Of a stretch of 64,000 bases of DNA, positions 60,428 to 64,000 are shown in pieces. Both the position numbers and the translations under genes were made by a program. Source of the stretch: Gordionus sp. m RMFG-2023. Lineage: Eukaryota > Nematomorpha > Gordioida > Chordodea > Parachordodidae. Each line of letters starts with the position of its first letter. The first letter of the stretch is position 1. Where the stretch lies: the NCBI RefSeq assembly GCF_954871325.1, contig NC_088776.1:40504569-40568568 (forward strand). The letters are read 5' to 3'. The notes below the pieces were generated by a model. It ran no database searches, was not told where the DNA came from, and saw nothing but the letters and a program-made list of their open reading frames with translations.

Positions 60428-62360
60428 TTATTCACTTTTCTATACAAAATAATCGAATCTTATGACTAATATTATGTTAATATAGGTTTTAGTTATATTA
60501 TATTAAATAAGTTTTTAAAAAAATACATATTTACGGCACCAGTGGCGTATCCAGGATTTTTTTTGGAGGGGGGGGGCACTATTAGATAAATTTTTCCTCC
60601 ATAAGTTTTATTGGAGACCTTTAGGCCACTTATTGTAGACCTTTGGCTATATTAGATTTTTACAAAAATAATTTTGGGTTTTCCCTTTTTAAAATTAAAA
60701 TCTTTAATTTAAAAAAAAAAATTTTAAAATATTGTATACATTTTTTGGAGAAAGAGGATGGGGGTAGTGTAAGAGAATTTTTATTAGCTTAAAATGATAT
60801 TTACGACTCCCTTTTATTACGCGTCCGTAACACTCGAATATTTTAGATAATTAATAGTAATGATATTAATATGAAGAAATAGAATAAACAATTAGGGCTT
60901 GGCTTCAAATACCAAAAAATATGAAGAAAAAAAGTAAGAATTGACACAGCAATTATATGAACTTTTCAAATTTTCTTATGATACTAAAGAGCGAATTGCA
61001 GAAAGAAATAAAAAAAATTTAATATTCAAATTTTGACACATAATGGTTGTAGGGATTTTACTATATTTAAAGATTATCCGTGTTATTCATAAGGTATAAT
61101 TCTATACTTCCTGGCGTGCCAATTAAAAGACATTTTAGTGTGTCTAAATTTTGTTTCCGGATAAACGGTAATGCCTTAGTGATGAAATTTAAGAATGTTT
61201 TATAATTAAAAGCTATCGATAATATTTTATAATCATTTAATTATATAATTTATATATGAATAAAGTATAAAGTATAGAATTGAATAAAATAATATTTCGT
61301 TTACTTCACAAGTTGGGCTCAATAGTTTTTTTTAATTCTGACAATATGCACATTTTCCATCATTATAATAAAAAATGCATCTTGTAAATTGTATCTGTAT
61401 ACATTTTTAGGCCTTGTGTCGTATCTATATACTTTTTAGGCTATATATCTTACCTCATTATTATAATAAGAAACCTGAGGACATTTGATAATTTTCGATC
61501 AGACAAAATTAAATAATGTTTTATTATACACCATGTTTTTTTATATAATCAACTAAATCAGAAGTATCTACCAGAGGGGAATATGACGCAATATAATTAA
61601 ATAAATTAGGGGATGGAGAATCGTAGGGGAAACATGGGAGAAAGGAGATGGTTTTTCTAATCCTCATTAGAATTCCCTGTTTTTGCTAATAAAATTTAGG
61701 AGGCAGCAGGGAATAATATTTTTAGGAGGGTGGTAATATCGTCAATGGTTGGGAGGGGGGGGGGGTAAAGTGTCTATACTACATTTCGTATCTGGTAATA
61801 CTGTAAAATTGAACTCTTATAGCGGTTATGTTGGCCAAGAAGATGGTCATTTTTTGATTAATTGTCGCTATTCAATTGGAGCGAAAATATACGCAATAAT
61901 ACACACTATATTTTTTAAGCTTGTGATCTAAAATGTTGCTCAGATCATGTTAATATAAATAAATTTAAAATTATTTGTGCTTGAAGCAACATATCAAAAT
62001 GATGAGATTTAAGTTTTTGACATACTCCCCTTTTGTTCCTATTAGCAACGAATTGAATTATGACTTTAAAATACTACATTTTATTGCCGCATTATATTTT
62101 TATTGTCATATTTCCTATTTATAGGTACTAGTATTCTACTTAAGTATATTTTACACAAACTTATTATCGATAGAATTTTTATTATGTTATTTATATTATA
62201 TTATAATCCGTTTATAAAATTTATCAATGAACTATAAACAAAACATTAGGGGAATGGAAGTGTTAAAACCAAGAAACAAAAGTAGATTATAAGATTTATT
62301 GGACCCAAAATCAAAACGCTAAAAGCACGAAAAGTTTTTGTGCAAAAACCTTATAGGTAT
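60428..62360. other. Gene-free sequence with an orphan transposon end
   Basis: At 60540 a CAGTGGCGTATCCAGG end followed by a run of G resembles the left end of the CAGTGGC elements to the left, but no partner end was found before 64000. Another G run lies at 61751-61766. The open frame at 61749-61931 starts in that G run and is not convincing. Confidence 0.45.
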
Positions 62361-63256
62361 GGGAGACTGGGGTTAGTCGAGCCGATTTTTACAAAATTGG
62401 CTATAGCACCTGGTTTTTTTAGATAATATAAAAATAATATATGATTAGATACCTAAATCTATACTCTATAAATGTGCATCATAAAAAATTTTAAGAATAT
62501 AATCATTTTTTTAAATTTTATTTTTTGTAAAAGTGAAAATTTTATCCAACAAGCCCCAATAGCGTGGTGAGGCAAACCACTTCAAGGGGCTTCCTAAACC
62601 ATTGATTTTTTTAGGCCATGATAAATTGAAATGCATTTGTATTTGTTAATAATGATACGTATAGAATATTTTATTGTTTTATTATTCAAAATATCATAAT
62701 ACTTATAAATTGAAACTAAAAAATTGAAACTTAATTTTGGTTAATTTAATAAACATTTTGGACATAAAAAAATAAGGATCTTAAGGAGAGATTATAATTT
62801 CTTAGAATAAATCCTAAATACTAATCATAAAACAGCCAAGAAATTGCCTTTTCAAGATTTTAAATTTTTTTTCATTATTAACTGCCATAATTGACGTGTA
62901 TGGTTTAGCAAGCCCTTCTAGCTCTAAATTGACAAATCATGATTGGAATAATATCTAGATATAATAAATAATTATAGAGAGTGTTTAAACTTTGTTATAA
63001 AATTTAATTTACATATAAATGATTATATATTTTAATAAAAATTAAAATTCTGTCATGTAAAAATCTTTTGAAAACTTCATCAAAATTTTATTTCTTAAAT
63101 GAAATTTTTAATAATTAAATATTTCAAAAGATTTTTTGTCTATAGATGTAAACTAATAAAAACTATATTAGGATAAAATTTTAACCTTCTGGTGTATTTA
63201 ACAAATGAGTTTAAGTGGTTTGCCAAGCCCCGGGGTTTACCTAACCCCAGTCTCCC
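62361..63256. mobile_element. DNA element with GGGAGACTGGGGTTAG inverted ends
   Basis: The left end GGGAGACTGGGGTTAG is the exact reverse complement of CTAACCCCAGTCTCCC at 63241-63256. Just inside the right end is TTTGCCAAGCCCCGGGG, and related AGGCAAACCACTTCAAGGGG motifs occur near 62571-62590. About 0.9 kb, no coding sequence, target duplication not clear. Confidence 0.7.
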
Positions 63257-64000
63257 CTAGTATGCAAATACTAATATAAGTTGTAGTTGTTAGAGTTATT
63301 CCTGAAAATTTATCAAACAAAGTAAATTTATTGAGAAGCTTTAATTACTATTATTTTACTTTGTATATAGTTGATACGATAAAGGGAATGCAAATATACT
63401 CCCATTTTCTTAATAAAATTTAACTTTTTACGGATTTCTATATTTTATTTTGGATTGGAAAGATTAAATGTGTAAAAAATCAGAATATATAGTTTAATTA
63501 ATAATTGTATTTTTTCAATTAAACATGATTATTAATGAAATGATAGAAATGACCACAAAATCTTTGATAATGATGTGAGATTTTTAAAAAAATAACAAAC
63601 TCTAACGAATTGGATATATTTTTATAAGAAATCGAATAAATATTAAAATAATTATTTTAAATAATAAAAGGAATTATTTCGAGAAGAAAAAAATGATTTG
63701 ACTACCTGGACTCGATGATCAGTTAGAATTTAGAATATAATATAATTTTGGATATCATATTTTTTTTAAAATATAAAATAACTTATTAAATCAAGAGTAA
63801 GCGAGATATTACATTCCTATATGAACTCCAATCTAGATAAATAGTATATTATAAGTTTATATAAACATGCAATTATCCCTTCATTTTTATTTAAAAAAAT
63901 TATTTAGTATAATATGTTTTTAATTAACTAATTGACAATTAAAATACAAAATGAAATTTAAAATTAAAGGTTAAATCTTAAAAATGCTTATATTTTTTAC
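63257..64000. other. A+T-rich sequence, nothing recognised
   Basis: No reading frame, repeat family or RNA gene could be supported in the last 744 bases. Confidence 0.4.

Noticed and set aside
61749-61931. 60-codon frame starting MGGGGGKVSIL
   Set aside because: The start is a G run, no family is recognised, and it overlaps no splice-like structure.

Overview
This is animal-type nuclear DNA: very A+T-rich (roughly three quarters by eye), with widely spaced genes, GT-AG introns and many nested transposons. Two host genes can be read exon by exon. Both belong to families best known from bilaterians, so the source is probably an A+T-rich invertebrate. I cannot place it to phylum. No bacterial operons, CRISPR arrays, rRNA or tRNA genes were seen.

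Left part (1-7720, + strand): the 3' portion of an hnRNP Q/R (SYNCRIP/Syp) RNA-binding protein gene. Eight exons cover the end of RRM1, RRM2, RRM3 and a long Asn/Tyr/Pro-rich tail. Exon lengths and phases sum to an exact reading frame of 717 residues plus stop. Its introns hold a hAT-type MITE and a worn hAT transposase fragment. Next come a decayed ZMYM1-like hAT transposase (10367-12600, minus) and a broken Ty3/gypsy-like LTR element with a 5-bp target duplication (13095-16932).

Middle (17976-34868, minus strand): a TANC (tetratricopeptide, ankyrin and coiled-coil scaffold; fly rolling pebbles) gene. In order it has one of two alternative 5' exons, a low-complexity region, a P-loop STAND-type NTPase, ankyrin repeats and a TPR tail. 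Phases agree across all exons. It stops right after the TPRs, so the long C-terminal tail of vertebrate TANC1/2 is absent. A 6.6-kb intron carries three MITEs with target duplications.

Right part (about 38450-64000): a layered pile of transposons with no convincing host gene. A minus-strand LINE (about 38450-47180) is interrupted by a ZMYM1-like hAT (39616-44062), which is itself interrupted by a BED-finger hAT (39837-41620); both hATs have perfect 8-bp target duplications. A 4.3-kb hAT-like composite (47339-51677) holds a long-inverted-repeat element (48005-51183) with a 145-bp tandem array and a small MADF-like gene; one of its inverted repeats is split by a TA-flanked MITE. At 53999-60427 a CAGTGGC-ended hAT-like element contains another hAT and a copy of its own family. 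That inner copy carries a short LTR element with near-identical LTRs and a GC-rich MITE.

The two host genes look independent: one acts in mRNA metabolism and the other is a cortical or synaptic scaffold, and they converge on the transposon-filled interval between them.
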